Assembly: GCA_965247295.1 (NCBI GenBank)
Contig: CBDFGQ010000008.1
Location: 868,001 to 932,000 of the forward strand
Source of the DNA: CBDFGQ01 sp965247295
Lineage (GTDB): Bacteria > Chloroflexota > Dehalococcoidia > Lucifugimonadales > JAGWBF01
Length of the DNA stretch: 64,000 bases
Direction: 5' to 3'
Shown here: positions 8,419 through 19,505 of the stretch, one piece after another
Numbering within the stretch: the first letter of the stretch is position 1
How the letters are laid out: each line of letters starts with the position of its first letter
Position numbers and translations under genes: made by a program
Notes under the pieces: model-generated
Database searches by the model: none
The model's input: the letters and a program-made list of their open reading frames with translations, nothing else
What the model was told of the DNA's origin: nothing

Positions 8419-9047
8419 TCAACGTCTCCACACAGATTTTCGGGGTGGGACCTAGACTCGAATGCCCGGACCTCCTCGGCGGACTTGCCGATGGTGGTGT
8501 CGTCACCGTGTCCAGGCAATACGGCCGTGTCCCCTGGCAGCGGCAGGATCTTGCTGACAATGCTGTCTTTCACCTGCCGAAAGGCTTCGGGTGAGCCGGT
8601 CCTCCCCGGACCGCCGGGAAACAGCGTGTCGCCCGTGAAGACGTGCTTCCCAGTAACCAGGCACAGCGCCCCTGGCGTATGGCCGGGTGTGTGCACGGCG
8701 CGCAGCCGTACCTTGCCCACCTCATAGGTGTCGCCGTCCTTGAGCTGGAAGTCCGTCGGCATTGGCAGGGCCTGGGCATCTTCGGGATGGGCCCCAAGGG
8801 GCGCGCCGGTCCGGTCCTTGACCTCCCGAAGCCCTGCGGTGTGGTCGCCGTGGCGATGGGTGATGATTATTGCCTTGACCTTAACGTCTCCGATCTCAGC
8901 CAGCAGCTTTTCTGGCTCGGCGGGGGCATCTATGATCACACCCTCCCCGGTCTCACGGCAGGAGAGAATGTAGCTGTTGTTGTCTATGGGGCCCATATGA
9001 GGTACCTTGACGATCCTTATGTCCCCATCTTCGTAATGAACAGGCAT
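8403..9047 (-). CDS. Metallo-beta-lactamase-fold hydrolase (glyoxalase II-like)
   Basis: The 214-residue protein carries the binuclear-metal motif THRHGDH (His64, His66, Asp68, His69), then HTPGHTPGALCL and FTGDTLFPGG with the further metal ligands, and a last metal His in LPGHGDDTT. The short form without the C-terminal glyoxalase domain suggests a hydroxyacylglutathione-hydrolase-like thioesterase, though glutathione need not be the thiol. It is the first gene of a two-gene operon with the M16 peptidase and is divergent from lysA. Confidence 0.9.
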   Translation of the reverse strand: MPVHYEDGDIRIVKVPHMGPIDNNSYILSCRETGEGVIIDAPAEPEKLLAEIGDVKVKAIIITHRHGDHTAGLREVKDRTGAPLGAHPEDAQALPMPTDFQLKDGDTYEVGKVRLRAVHTPGHTPGALCLVTGKHVFTGDTLFPGGPGRTGSPEAFRQVKDSIVSKILPLPGDTAVLPGHGDDTTIGKSAEEVRAFESRSHPENLCGDVEWLKS

Positions 9048-9245
9048 CGCTGTCCTCCCTATCAGTTACTCTGCGGCCCACAACAATCTTATCAGAAAAG
9101 ACCCACCACGGCATAGTCGCGGTATAAGGCTTGGTCGCAACCTACCTGCCCCGCCTTGACACCGCTGAAGCGCCAATCTAATATGCGGGCAACAGCACTG
9201 AAACGGCCTCCGCAGGCCCAAATTCAAAAGTTGAAGGGATGGCCC

Positions 9246-10565
9246 ATGGACCCGGCGCTGAAAAAAGTTTTCCCCGAAACCGCCGAAATCAACGGCGAGG
9301 GTCACCTGGTTATCGGTGGCTGCGACGTGGTGGAGCTGGCCCACGGTGATAGCTTCGGCACGCCGCTCTACATTTTCGACGAGGAGACCCTGAGGAACCG
9401 GTGCCGCCAGTTTACCCGGGAGTTCGGCTCGCGTCATCCCGAAACCACCGTGATCTACGCCTGCAAGGCCTACGTGAATCCGGCCCTGGCCCGCATATTC
9501 ATGGAAGAGGGGCTAGGGCTGGACGTGGTCTCGGGAGGGGAGGTGGCCATCGCCAGGGCGGCGGGCTTCCCATCCCAGACAGTCTACTTCCACGGCAACA
9601 ACAAGGGCCGGGAGGAGCTTGAAGAGGCACTTGCCTGGAACATCGGTCGCGTCGTGGTGGACAGCTTCCATGAGCTGGAGCTTCTCGACCAGCTGGCGCA
9701 ACGGGCCGGCAGGACGCAGGACATACTCATCCGTGTCTCCCCGGGCGTTGACCCCCACACTCACGCCCACCTTACTACCGGCATCCTGGATAGCAAGTTC
9801 GGCTTTCCCATCGAGACGGGTCAGGCCGAGGAAGCGATACGCGTTGCCCTCCATTCCTCCGGTTTAAAGCTGGTGGGCCTACATTTCCATCTGGGCTCAT
9901 CACTCTTCCATCTAGAGCCCTACCAGGTCGCTATGGAGGCAGTTCTGAACTTCGCCTCTCGCTTCAGGGAGGAGGGACTGACGCTCCAGGAAATAAGCCC
10001 GGGGGGCGGATTCGCCATCGCCTACACCCGAGACGAGGAGCCACCATCCATCGGCGACTACGCACAGGCCATCGTCTCCACCATGCTGGGAACCAGCCAG
10101 GACCTGGGCATGGAAGCCCCACGCCTGGTAGTGGAGCCAGGAAGGGCTATAGTGGGGCCCGCCGGTGTGGCCGTCTACCGGGTAGGCGCACTGAAGGACA
10201 TACCAGGCGTGCGAAAGTACGTGTCGGTGGACGGGGGCATGGGTGACAACATCCGACCGCCACTGTACGACGCCGCCTACGAGGCCGTGGCGGCCAACAA
10301 GATGAACGCGGAGCCGACGGACAGGGTCACCATCGCGGGAAAATACTGCGAATCAGGAGACGTGCTTGTACGAGACGTACTGCTGCCGCCCGTGGAGCCC
10401 GGAGACGTCATTGCGATCCCCGCTGCGGGGGCATACTGCCTCTCCATGGCCAGCTCCTACAACCTCATTCCCCGGCCCCCCATAGCTTTGGTAAAGGACG
10501 GCGAGGCCCGGCTTATCCTCCGGAGAGAGCGATACGAAGACATGATGCTCCGGGATATCATCTAG
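9246..10565 (+). CDS. lysA: Diaminopimelate decarboxylase
   Basis: LysA converts meso-diaminopimelate to lysine using PLP. The 439-residue protein has the PLP-binding lysine in IYACKAY (Lys74), the HFHLGSS motif, the glycine-rich SPGGGFAIAY phosphate site, EPGRAIVG, and the active-site Cys in YCESGDVL. These are the fold III decarboxylase signatures. An upstream in-frame ATG would add 30 residues, but GAAGGG (9233-9238) is correctly spaced for the ATG at 9246. A small hairpin follows the gene. Confidence 0.95.
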   Translation: MDPALKKVFPETAEINGEGHLVIGGCDVVELAHGDSFGTPLYIFDEETLRNRCRQFTREFGSRHPETTVIYACKAYVNPALARIFMEEGLGLDVVSGGEVAIARAAGFPSQTVYFHGNNKGREELEEALAWNIGRVVVDSFHELELLDQLAQRAGRTQDILIRVSPGVDPHTHAHLTTGILDSKFGFPIETGQAEEAIRVALHSSGLKLVGLHFHLGSSLFHLEPYQVAMEAVLNFASRFREEGLTLQEISPGGGFAIAYTRDEEPPSIGDYAQAIVSTMLGTSQDLGMEAPRLVVEPGRAIVGPAGVAVYRVGALKDIPGVRKYVSVDGGMGDNIRPPLYDAAYEAVAANKMNAEPTDRVTIAGKYCESGDVLVRDVLLPPVEPGDVIAIPAAGAYCLSMASSYNLIPRPPIALVKDGEARLILRRERYEDMMLRDII

Positions 10566-10570
10566 CTCCA

Positions 10571-10587
10571 GGGACTATAGTAGTCCC
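10571..10587 (+). terminator. Small hairpin after lysA
   Basis: GGGACTA / TAGTCCC pairs perfectly over 7 bp around a TAG loop just after the lysA stop. There is no T-run, so it may be only a weak or factor-assisted terminator. Confidence 0.45.
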
Positions 10588-10619
10588 CTAACACGTGCGA
10601 GCTACCATATATTAAAGAC

Positions 10620-11648
10620 ATGTGGCGACTGAGGGGCTACGAGCCCCTGTTGAGGCAGCTACAGAAAAGCCTGCAAGGCGGACGGTACTCCCACGCCTAC
10701 CTCCTTGTCGGCCCAAAGCAGGTGGGCAAGGGGACCCTGGCGCTCAACATCGCTCAAGCAGTTAACTGCCTATCTCCAGAGGACCCACCATGCGGCGAAT
10801 GCACTCAATGCCAGCGGATCGCCGAGGGCCGGCACGCCGACGTGCGCGTAATCGGCCTCCAACGGGTAGGGGAAGCCGGGCCGCCCAGGACGGAGATCGG
10901 CATCGGCGAAGTACGGGAGGTTCAGAGTCAGGCCAGCCTGAAGCCCTACGAGGGCAGCCACCGCGTGCTGATCATAGATGGCGCCGAGTACATGAGCGAG
11001 GAGGCATCCAACGCCCTGCTAAAGACCCTGGAGGAGCCCCCTCCACAAGTGCTGTTCATGCTTCTTACGTCCGCAGAAGAGGATCTGCTACCCACCATTC
11101 GGTCTCGCTGCCAGCGGCTGGAGCTTAAGCCACTGCCGATAGAAGAGGTGAGGACTGAGCTGGTGAGCGCCCATTCCGTCGAGCATCAGGAGGCGGAACT
11201 GCTGGCCCACCTCTCCAGGGGACGACTGGGCTGGGCCATATCTGCCGCAGGCGATCCATCCATCATGGAAGCACGAAGGACTACACTGGATCCCATAGCG
11301 CAGCTGTCTGAGGCCAGCCTTGAAGAGCGGTTCGAGTATGCATCGGAGCTGAGCTCCCTCTTTTACAGGAACAGGGAGGGTGCCAGGCAAACTTTATGTA
11401 TGTGGCTTCGCTGGTGGAGGGACCTGCTACTGATCGTCGAGGGCGCGGAAGCGTTCGTTGACAACGTAGACTGGATGGACACCCTACGGCTCACGGCCTC
11501 CCAGTTCACCACCGCCCAGATAGCGGGGTTTCTTAGCGCGATCCTTACGACCCAGGAAGCCCTCGACCATAACGCAAATGCCCGGCTGGCCCTGGAAGTT
11601 CTGATGCTGAGACTACCGGAGGGCAGGGCTGGGGTCCCACAGCGGTAG
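10620..11648 (+). CDS. holB: DNA polymerase III delta-prime subunit (clamp-loader component)
   Basis: The 342-residue AAA+ protein has a Walker A-like GPKQVGKGT at 31-39, a zinc module with Cys residues in CLSPEDPPCGECTQC, the sensor-1 region around LLTSAEEDLLPT and the SRCQ motif of clamp-loader subunits. NALLKTLEEPP is a hallmark of delta-prime and gamma/tau. The C-terminal half is the collar domain. It lies 54 bases after lysA and ends 1 base before the convergent HNH gene stop. Confidence 0.92.
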   Translation: MWRLRGYEPLLRQLQKSLQGGRYSHAYLLVGPKQVGKGTLALNIAQAVNCLSPEDPPCGECTQCQRIAEGRHADVRVIGLQRVGEAGPPRTEIGIGEVREVQSQASLKPYEGSHRVLIIDGAEYMSEEASNALLKTLEEPPPQVLFMLLTSAEEDLLPTIRSRCQRLELKPLPIEEVRTELVSAHSVEHQEAELLAHLSRGRLGWAISAAGDPSIMEARRTTLDPIAQLSEASLEERFEYASELSSLFYRNREGARQTLCMWLRWWRDLLLIVEGAEAFVDNVDWMDTLRLTASQFTTAQIAGFLSAILTTQEALDHNANARLALEVLMLRLPEGRAGVPQR

Positions 11649-11649
11649 G

Positions 11650-12195
11650 CTAGAGTCCGCCACCGCCGTCCACCGAGCTTTTCATTCCGAACTCCGCCCA
11701 CGGTATGAACTTGCGCCACTCATCCATGATAGTGCGGTGGTAGAGGATGTAGTAGGGGCTGGGATAGGGCGCCTTGGGAGTCCGCAGAAGCTTCATACCC
11801 GCCTCGGCAGGGGTCCGGCCCGCCTTGCGCCGGTTGCAGGGAATACAGGCGCCGACGATGTTCTCCCAGCTGTGGTTCCCATGCCGCCGCCGGGGAGTCA
11901 CGTGGTCAAGGGTCAGGTCGCGGGACTGCAGTCCGCAATACTGGCAGGAATATCGGTCACGCAGGAAAATCTCCTTCTTGGTCAGTTTCCGCTGGGCGAA
12001 GTGGCGGCGCACCAGGTAGATGAGGCGAATGACCGACGGGACCAAGAACGTAAGGGAAGGAGTGTGAATCTCGCCTCGCCCGTTTTCCAGCAGCTCCGCC
12101 TTCCCCTTGCCCAACAATATCACGGCCCGCCTCACGTTGCAGACGTTAACGGGCTCGTAGTTGAGATTCAGTACCAGGACCGAGCTACTTAGCAT
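11650..12195 (-). CDS. HNH endonuclease family protein
   Basis: The 181-residue protein begins with VLVLNLNYEPVNVCNVRRA and has the HNH module from about residue 84: a CQYC zinc pair, LTLDHVTPRRRHG with the catalytic His, the N of NHSWENIVGAC, and a second zinc pair CIPC. This is the widespread chromosomal single-domain HNH family found in many Chloroflexi and Cyanobacteria, whose function is not established. It converges on holB with essentially no intergenic space. Confidence 0.9.
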   Translation of the reverse strand: MLSSSVLVLNLNYEPVNVCNVRRAVILLGKGKAELLENGRGEIHTPSLTFLVPSVIRLIYLVRRHFAQRKLTKKEIFLRDRYSCQYCGLQSRDLTLDHVTPRRRHGNHSWENIVGACIPCNRRKAGRTPAEAGMKLLRTPKAPYPSPYYILYHRTIMDEWRKFIPWAEFGMKSSVDGGGGL

Positions 12196-12396
12196 GAAGC
12201 AATTATAATACCCGGTATCCAGATTAACCAGTGGCGCCGCCTACTGCCTGGGCGTCCACCAGAAGTCACTCCCTACCTGCCGAAGAGACCCCGCTTCCCG
12301 TACCAGGATATAGGGCGGCATTGGGTACGAAGTGTTCAGAGGGCGCGCAACGGGTGCGGACATAAAAGCTGGGTGGTGCCGGCGCCCGGCGAAGGG

Positions 12397-12885
12397 TCAG
12401 GTGCCCAGGTCGCTGGGCACGAACTTGAGACCCCTCAGGACCACGTCGAAGTTGTCGGCCAGGAAGGAGCCAAGGACGGAGTCGCCTATGGTGCGCTCCA
12501 TGTCGTATACCGGATAGCCCTGTATGGTAGAGAGAACGGCCGAGCCCAGGGCAAAGGCTATAACCACTCCCAAGCCCAGGCCCGCTATCCTGTTCAGCCA
12601 GCCCAACATGAGCGTTCGTAGGATGAGCCGTGCCACCGCCCCAACCACCGCCGCACCGATTAGCGCCAGGACCAGTACCACAGCGAACGCGGCGATTTCA
12701 GCGCCGTTCCCGCTGTCGATGAACCGGGAGAAGAGGGGCCGGACATCGTCCTGGAGGCGGGTTGCCAGGGCGATGCCCGCGAGGATCCCTGCTCCGGTGA
12801 CCGCCACGGATATCCCACCCATCCCCAATCCCATCAGGGCGACTACCGCAACGGTGGCCAGTATGACGATGTCCAGCCAGTTCAT
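12397..12885 (-). CDS. CvpA family membrane protein
   Basis: The 162-residue protein starts WLDIVILATVAVVALMG and has four hydrophobic segments with a Gly-rich GLGMGGIS turn after the first, as in CvpA (colicin V production protein). CvpA proteins are inner-membrane proteins of poorly defined function, linked to envelope stress. ATG at 12885 is chosen over the in-frame GTG at 12891 because AGGGG lies 5 bases before the ATG and overlaps the GTG. It shares strand with the PAP2 gene upstream. Confidence 0.85.
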   Translation of the reverse strand: MNWLDIVILATVAVVALMGLGMGGISVAVTGAGILAGIALATRLQDDVRPLFSRFIDSGNGAEIAAFAVVLVLALIGAAVVGAVARLILRTLMLGWLNRIAGLGLGVVIAFALGSAVLSTIQGYPVYDMERTIGDSVLGSFLADNFDVVLRGLKFVPSDLGT

Positions 12886-12959
12886 GTCCACCCCTACTGC
12901 CCGGTCGGCAACCTGTGGCAGTGGAAGCTAGTCTAACACGTCCCCACGCACGGAGAGCA

Positions 12960-13598
12960 TTACTGCATGCCCGCGTTTATCAGCCTTTTGCGAAGCCACA
13001 GGATGGCCGCCAGGCTGAGGGCCCCCAGCAGATAGGCGCCAAGCACGTCGCTGGGCCAGTGGACCCCCATATACACACGGGATGCGCCGCACACCAGTAT
13101 TGCCAGCCCCAGGACCACCTGGGCTGCTCTCCTCCACCAGAGGCAACGCACCAGCTCCTCCAGTATCACTATGAGCAGACCGAACAGCAGGATCGCGTGC
13201 AGGGCGTGTCCGCTGGTAAAGGCCATGGTACCTTGCTCAGAGGCCAGTATGGAGAACTCGGGCCGGGGCCTGCCCACCAGCTCCTTCAGACCCTGGTTGA
13301 GACCTTCAGGGAGGAGCACCAGTAGCACGGCTACGGCATAGGTCTTTCGCCGGCCCAGCCATAACAACGCCGACAGGCCGAATACCGAACCGACGGCGAC
13401 CGGGAGATCGGCCAGGAAACTGGCGCCGCGGGCGGCATCGTCCAGCGTCGAACTCCGAAACCTCTGGAACCGAATAATGGCCTCCTCGTCTCCGGGAAAG
13501 GATGTAAAAAGTGCCGCCAAAGAAGAGATGGCGACAAAACCCAGCAGGGCAACCAAGAGCGCAAGCCTTCTAATCCTCATATTTGAGAAGGGCGGCAT
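12960..13598 (-). CDS. PAP2 superfamily membrane phosphatase
   Basis: The 212-residue protein has several membrane segments and all three phosphatase motifs: KELVGRPRP (KxxxxxxRP), TSGHALH (SGH) and SRVYMGVHWPSDVLG (SRxxxxxHxxxD). It should act at the outer face of the membrane on a lipid phosphate such as undecaprenyl pyrophosphate or phosphatidate; the sequence does not decide which. The start at 13598 has no clear ribosome-binding site, and an in-frame ATG six codons later is an alternative. Confidence 0.9.
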   Translation of the reverse strand: MPPFSNMRIRRLALLVALLGFVAISSLAALFTSFPGDEEAIIRFQRFRSSTLDDAARGASFLADLPVAVGSVFGLSALLWLGRRKTYAVAVLLVLLPEGLNQGLKELVGRPRPEFSILASEQGTMAFTSGHALHAILLFGLLIVILEELVRCLWWRRAAQVVLGLAILVCGASRVYMGVHWPSDVLGAYLLGALSLAAILWLRKRLINAGMQ

Positions 13599-13721
13599 AG
13601 CTATACAGTACGATCTCGGTTAAGATATACTTCCAATGGTCTAGGAGGGCATGGCCCTAGTAGCGAAACCCAGTCCCGGCCCAGAGGCGGACGTTTCATA
13701 CTACATCATGAGAACAGATAC

Positions 13722-14387
13722 TTGGCAAGGCCAGCCACAATCGCAATTGACGGACCTGTAGCCTCGGGTAAAAGTTCTGTCGGGCAACTGCTCTGCAGAG
13801 AGTTGGGGTACCGGTTCCTGGACACCGGCATCATGTACCGGGCCCTGACATGGCTTGCCCTGGAGCGAGGTATCAGTATGGAGGACGAACCGGCACTGGG
13901 GCGCCTCGCGAATGAAGCGGACATTCGGCCAAAGGACCACGATAAGGGAATCGTGGTAGTAGGCGACCGCGAGCTAACGGAGGAACTGCGTGAACCCGAG
14001 GTAGAGAGGGCCGTCTCCCTGGCGGCAAAAGTGCCAGCTGTGCGCCGTGCCCTTGTAGACCAACAGCGGGAGATCGCCAGAGCGGGCAGGATCGTAGTAG
14101 CCGGTAGAGATATAGGCACGGTGGTGCTGCCTCGCGCGGATATGAAGCTGTTTCTTATGGCATCGGTCTCTGAGAGGGCCAGGCGCCGCTACGAAGAGCT
14201 AATTCGCCAGGGCGTTTCCGTAATGTACGGCGAAGTGCTCGATGACCTGGTATCCAGAGATGGCCTGGACACCAACCGCGCCGACTCTCCCCTTCGTCCG
14301 GCATCCGACGCCCTCATCATCGATACCGACGGCATGGACGTGAATCAGGTCGCGGCGCGAGTGCTGGAGCTCACAGACAAACGATAA
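13722..14387 (+). CDS. cmk: Cytidylate kinase
   Basis: The 221-residue protein phosphorylates CMP/dCMP. It has Walker A GPVASGKSS, the LDTGIMYRALTWLA substrate motif, VVAGRDIGTVV and the lid segment SERARRRYEEL. It starts at TTG (13722); the ATG a few bases upstream is out of frame. The stop overlaps the next start (TAATG), so cmk and plsC are coupled, an arrangement common in Firmicutes and Chloroflexi. Confidence 0.95.
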   Translation: MARPATIAIDGPVASGKSSVGQLLCRELGYRFLDTGIMYRALTWLALERGISMEDEPALGRLANEADIRPKDHDKGIVVVGDRELTEELREPEVERAVSLAAKVPAVRRALVDQQREIARAGRIVVAGRDIGTVVLPRADMKLFLMASVSERARRRYEELIRQGVSVMYGEVLDDLVSRDGLDTNRADSPLRPASDALIIDTDGMDVNQVAARVLELTDKR

Positions 14388-15043
14388 TGGCAGTATGTTA
14401 CAGGGTGGGAACAGCACTGGCGAAAGCGTGTTTTAGCACATTTGCCAACTGGGAGGTAGAGGGTAAGGAGGCGGTACCACCCAAGGGGCCGCTGATCGTC
14501 GTCTGCAACCACGTGAGCAACGCCGACGCCCCAATGGTCGTCGCAAGCGTACCCAGGAGGGCCCACTTTATGGCAAAGGGCAGCCTTTTCAGAAACTTCA
14601 TGGCCGCCCATCTACTGAGGGCCGTGGGAGTGCATCCCTTGAACCGGAATGGGCTCGATATAGAGGCCCTCCGATGGAACCTGCAGCTTCTCAGCCGCGA
14701 CCAATGCGTGGTCTTGTTTCCCGAGGGCACTCGCAGCCCCACCGGAGGCATGAAGCGGGGACATCCCGGGGTAGCATTCCTGGCCACCAAGACACAGGCC
14801 CCGATACTGCCCGTGGCGATCACCGGTACCGAGAACATTCCCAGCTACTGGCGAATGCCGTTGCCTTTGTGCCGCATGAAGGTGCGAATTGGTGAGCCTT
14901 TCTCCCTTCCTGTCATTGAGGGAACCCTGCGCAGGCCCGTGCTGCAGCACTTGACGGATATGATAATGCAACGCATCGCCAGCCTGCTGCCGGATGAGTA
15001 CAGGGGGTACTATGCCACGCGGGAAGGGACGGACACGGGGTGA
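14387..15043 (+). CDS. plsC: 1-acyl-sn-glycerol-3-phosphate acyltransferase
   Basis: The 218-residue protein has the acyltransferase motifs NHVSNADAP (NHxxxxD catalytic pair), a glycerol-phosphate-binding region after it, FPEGTRSP and the ILPVAITG segment. It would acylate lysophosphatidate to phosphatidate at the membrane. Its ATG shares one base with the cmk stop. Confidence 0.93.
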   Translation: MAVCYRVGTALAKACFSTFANWEVEGKEAVPPKGPLIVVCNHVSNADAPMVVASVPRRAHFMAKGSLFRNFMAAHLLRAVGVHPLNRNGLDIEALRWNLQLLSRDQCVVLFPEGTRSPTGGMKRGHPGVAFLATKTQAPILPVAITGTENIPSYWRMPLPLCRMKVRIGEPFSLPVIEGTLRRPVLQHLTDMIMQRIASLLPDEYRGYYATREGTDTG

Positions 15044-15087
15044 CTACCCACGCTAGGCCTCATTCCCCACGACACAAGGAGATAGCC

Positions 15088-15306
15088 ATGCAGCAGCGGT
15101 CCAAATTTGGCATCTATGTCAACCCGCAGGAGAAGGTGGTAGTCCGAATCAATTCTCCCTACTGGATACCAGAGGAGCCCGACTGGTTGTACGTCACCTC
15201 CGAAGTCAACGCAACGCTGCTTCGGATACGGGAGATGGCGCGGGAGGCTAATCTGGTAACCGACGCCGATGAGCTGAGCTGGGGGAGCATACCCCTCAAA
15301 GATTAG
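15088..15306 (+). CDS. Small conserved-looking protein of unknown function
   Basis: A 72-residue protein starts at ATG 15088, with AAGGAG six bases upstream. A longer frame from a GTG at 15040 is less likely because it would overlap plsC and lacks such a site. The sequence (FGIYVNPQEKVVVRINSPYW ... LLRIREMAREANLV) shows no signal peptide, membrane segment or known motif. Its position between plsC and dnaG suggests co-transcription. I do not recognise it. Confidence 0.65.
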   Translation: MQQRSKFGIYVNPQEKVVVRINSPYWIPEEPDWLYVTSEVNATLLRIREMAREANLVTDADELSWGSIPLKD

Positions 15307-15468
15307 CTCCGCTGACAGGACTATCCCTGGCCCATCCCATAAGTTCAAAATCCCATTTGTTGCGATGTTAGAACATAACAAAGTGTCGATTTCGTTGTAA
15401 GAATCACGTCAGAGGTTTACCTTATAAATGGGGTGGCAGGTGCGCCGCCGACGGCCCATCGGAGCGGT

Positions 15469-17379
15469 ATGACCGTAGTAGACGAAATCAAGAGCCGGCT
15501 GGACATCCTGGACGTAGTATCCCAGTACACCCAGCTCCAGCGGTCAGGCAGAAGCTACAAGGCCCTCTGCCCATTCCACACGGAGAAAACCCCCTCCTTC
15601 TTCGTCTTCCCCGAGCGCCAGAGCTGGCGGTGCTTCGGCGCCTGCGCCACCGGGGGAGACATCTTCGGCTTTCTGATGCGTGTAGAGAACCTGGACTTCG
15701 GCGAAGCCCTGAAGAGGCTGGCCCAGAAGGGCGGGGTAAACCTGGCCGAGAAGGGGAGCCGAAAGGCTGAAACCGACGTACTGTACCGGATCAACGAGTG
15801 CACCCGGGACTTCTTTTGCCGGATGCTGTCCTCGGCTGGCGGCGGGGCCAGGGCCAGGGCGTACCTCCAGAAGCGTGGCCTCACCGACGAGACCATCGAA
15901 AAGTTCCAGATCGGCCTCAGCACTGGAGACGGCGAATCCATCAAGGGGTACCTGACATCTCAAGGATATACCGAAGAACAGATGGCGCTGGCCGGTGTGG
16001 TCACCCAGAGGCAAGAAGGAGGATACCGAGACCTGTTCCGGCGCCGCCTCATGTTCCCGATTCGGGACACTCAGGGCCGGCTGGCAGGCTTCGGAGGCCG
16101 GGTTCAAGACGATTCCCAGCCCAAGTACCTCAACTCGCCCAGGAGCCCCATCTTCGACAAGGGCCAAATACTGTATGCCCTGCACCTGGCCCGGGACGGG
16201 ATTGGGGAGCGGGGCCTGGTAATCGTGGAGGGCTACATGGACGCCATCGTGGCCCATCAAGCGGGCTTCAGCAACGTAGTTGCCTCGATGGGCACCGCCC
16301 TCACCAGGCAGCAAGTCTCGCTGGTCCGTGCAACGCTGCGAAGAGCTGGGTCCCAGGACCCCGGGGAGGTAGTCCTTGCCCTGGACCCCGACGTGGCCGG
16401 GCAGGAGGCCACGTTAAGGAGCCTGGAATCCTCCTGGAACGTCTTCCAAACGAGACACATGGGTTCGCCACAAGGCTCCGCCATATACGAGAGGTCCGAG
16501 ATGCCCGCGCTCAAGGTGGCGGCCCTCCCCCAAGGTATGGACCCCGACGAAATAATACGGGAAAACCCCGATCATTGGAGCGGTCTCATCGATGGCGCGG
16601 TGCCCCTCATGGATTATCTGTTCGGCACGTTATCCTCGCGCCTGGACATGAGCACTCCCCAGGGAAAGGCCCGGCTGGCCGAGCTGCTCTTCCCCCTGAT
16701 AGCAGCCACACCCGATGCCTTGGAGCAGGACCACTACTTTCAGAGGCTTGCCTCTCTCCTGGACGTCAGCGAGGCCACCCTCCAGGCTAGCCTGGGAAGG
16801 CCCAGCGGCAAAAGGGCCTCTCAGCGGGCGACATCCAACAGAAGCCAGCAGATAAGGGGAACCCAACCGGGCCCGAGCGGCGGACAGGGCCACGAGGCGG
16901 CCACGACCCCATTCGCAAGGCTGGACCACGACCCGCTGGAAGAACACTCCCTCGTGCTCCTTCTCAGGTACCCCTACCTTCGCGAACCCGCCGATTCCGG
17001 GCCCTCTGAACTCGAGGGCCGGGAGGAGGAGCCACCTCTGCACAGCCTCAGGCCGGAGTATTTTCAGCGAGTCGAGAACCGGGAGGTATTTACAAATTGG
17101 ATAAAATGTTCCACACTAGATGACCTGAGGGAGTCTCTGGATGAGGAGCTGCGGGAGCACGTAGAGCACCTCATGGGCAGGAACATGCCCCCCTCGGACC
17201 GTAAACTCTGGGAGGCAGACTTCCGGTACAGCGTTCGCCGCCTTGAGGTACGCTACCTTCGTCAGCTAAATAGAGAAGAAGAGTTGAGGCTGTCTCAGGC
17301 CACCGCCGAAGAGCGGCAGGAACAGGAAATCAAGTTACTGGAAGTCAGCCAGCGGTTAAGAGATATCTTTAGGGAATAG
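15469..17379 (+). CDS. dnaG: DNA primase
   Basis: The 636-residue primase opens with the CHC2 zinc finger (CPFHTEKTPSF ... CFGAC), followed by the N-terminal core with RRLMFPIRDTQGRLAGFGGR and YLNSPRSPIFDKG, then TOPRIM with the EGYMD glutamate motif and ALDPDVAGQEAT for the acidic pair. The C-terminal third is the helicase-interaction region. ATG at 15469 (MTVVDEIKSRLDILDVVSQY) fits the usual primase N-terminus; a GTG 12 codons upstream is possible. It precedes rpoD by 43 bases, the classical macromolecular-synthesis pairing. Confidence 0.96.
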   Translation: MTVVDEIKSRLDILDVVSQYTQLQRSGRSYKALCPFHTEKTPSFFVFPERQSWRCFGACATGGDIFGFLMRVENLDFGEALKRLAQKGGVNLAEKGSRKAETDVLYRINECTRDFFCRMLSSAGGGARARAYLQKRGLTDETIEKFQIGLSTGDGESIKGYLTSQGYTEEQMALAGVVTQRQEGGYRDLFRRRLMFPIRDTQGRLAGFGGRVQDDSQPKYLNSPRSPIFDKGQILYALHLARDGIGERGLVIVEGYMDAIVAHQAGFSNVVASMGTALTRQQVSLVRATLRRAGSQDPGEVVLALDPDVAGQEATLRSLESSWNVFQTRHMGSPQGSAIYERSEMPALKVAALPQGMDPDEIIRENPDHWSGLIDGAVPLMDYLFGTLSSRLDMSTPQGKARLAELLFPLIAATPDALEQDHYFQRLASLLDVSEATLQASLGRPSGKRASQRATSNRSQQIRGTQPGPSGGQGHEAATTPFARLDHDPLEEHSLVLLLRYPYLREPADSGPSELEGREEEPPLHSLRPEYFQRVENREVFTNWIKCSTLDDLRESLDEELREHVEHLMGRNMPPSDRKLWEADFRYSVRRLEVRYLRQLNREEELRLSQATAEERQEQEIKLLEVSQRLRDIFRE

Positions 17380-17422
17380 CGAAGGGTCCCACTGCCTAAA
17401 CCAACGTGCTAAAGGTGATAGG

Positions 17423-18988
<1,566 letters not shown>

Positions 18989-19073
18989 TTATCGCCCTTG
19001 GCATGTCCAGAGCGGCTCGCCCTGGGCCAGCGGCGGCACACTGTGAATTCAGCAAACAGTCCAACGGTGAGCC

Positions 19074-19103
19074 TTGTAAATTCTTGACAACCGATGCTAT
19101 ACT
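19074..19103 (+). promoter_or_regulatory. Candidate sigma-70 promoter
   Basis: TTGTAA (19074-19079) and TATACT (19098-19103) are 18 bases apart and lie about 30 bases before the start of the small zinc-ribbon gene. An alternative TTGACA at 19084 is too close to the -10 to be used with it. Confidence 0.45.
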
Positions 19104-19134
19104 TCTGCCGAGTTAGGCTGGGGAGGAGGTATTC

Positions 19135-19347
19135 GTGGAAGACCGGGTGATTCCTAAGTGCATGAAGTGTGATATTGGACAGCTGGTGCCTCTCTCGGAC
19201 TACGGAAGTCAGGGCGCCGCGGTCCATTACAAAGCTTGGGTATGTGTAAATCCGGACTGCGGGTTCAACATCAAGATCAGGAACGGCGACATTTACCTGA
19301 ACGAGCCCATAAGCAGCGGAGCGATGCATGCTCCCAGGATCCGCTAA
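19135..19347 (+). CDS. Small zinc-ribbon protein
   Basis: A 70-residue protein starts at GTG 19135 behind a very strong GGAGGAGGT five bases upstream. It has two cysteine knuckles, CMKC near residue 9 and CVNPDC near 37, separated by about 25 residues, so it should fold as a zinc ribbon. The ending is IYLNEPISSGAMHAPRIR. It is probably nucleic-acid or protein binding; I know of no defined function. It sits alone between rpoD and the sortase gene with its own putative promoter. Confidence 0.7.
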   Translation: MEDRVIPKCMKCDIGQLVPLSDYGSQGAAVHYKAWVCVNPDCGFNIKIRNGDIYLNEPISSGAMHAPRIR

Positions 19348-19505
19348 TTTCCCTGGGATCTAACCCCTTCGTTATAGGTCATGCCCCCTTGACTGCACGC
19401 AGGCCCTTGGCGAGGGCGCCGGAAGCCCGCAAGCTAGGGCGATAGCGATGGGGCAACCCTGGTCTCCCCTAGAACACCCCTCACTCGTCCACGGAGGGAG
19501 ACACT

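Noticed and set aside
15544..16314. 256-codon minus-strand frame
   Set aside because: Antisense to dnaG.
19084..19103. TTGACA near TATACT as a promoter
   Set aside because: Spacer is only 8 bases; the upstream TTGTAA with an 18-base spacer fits better.
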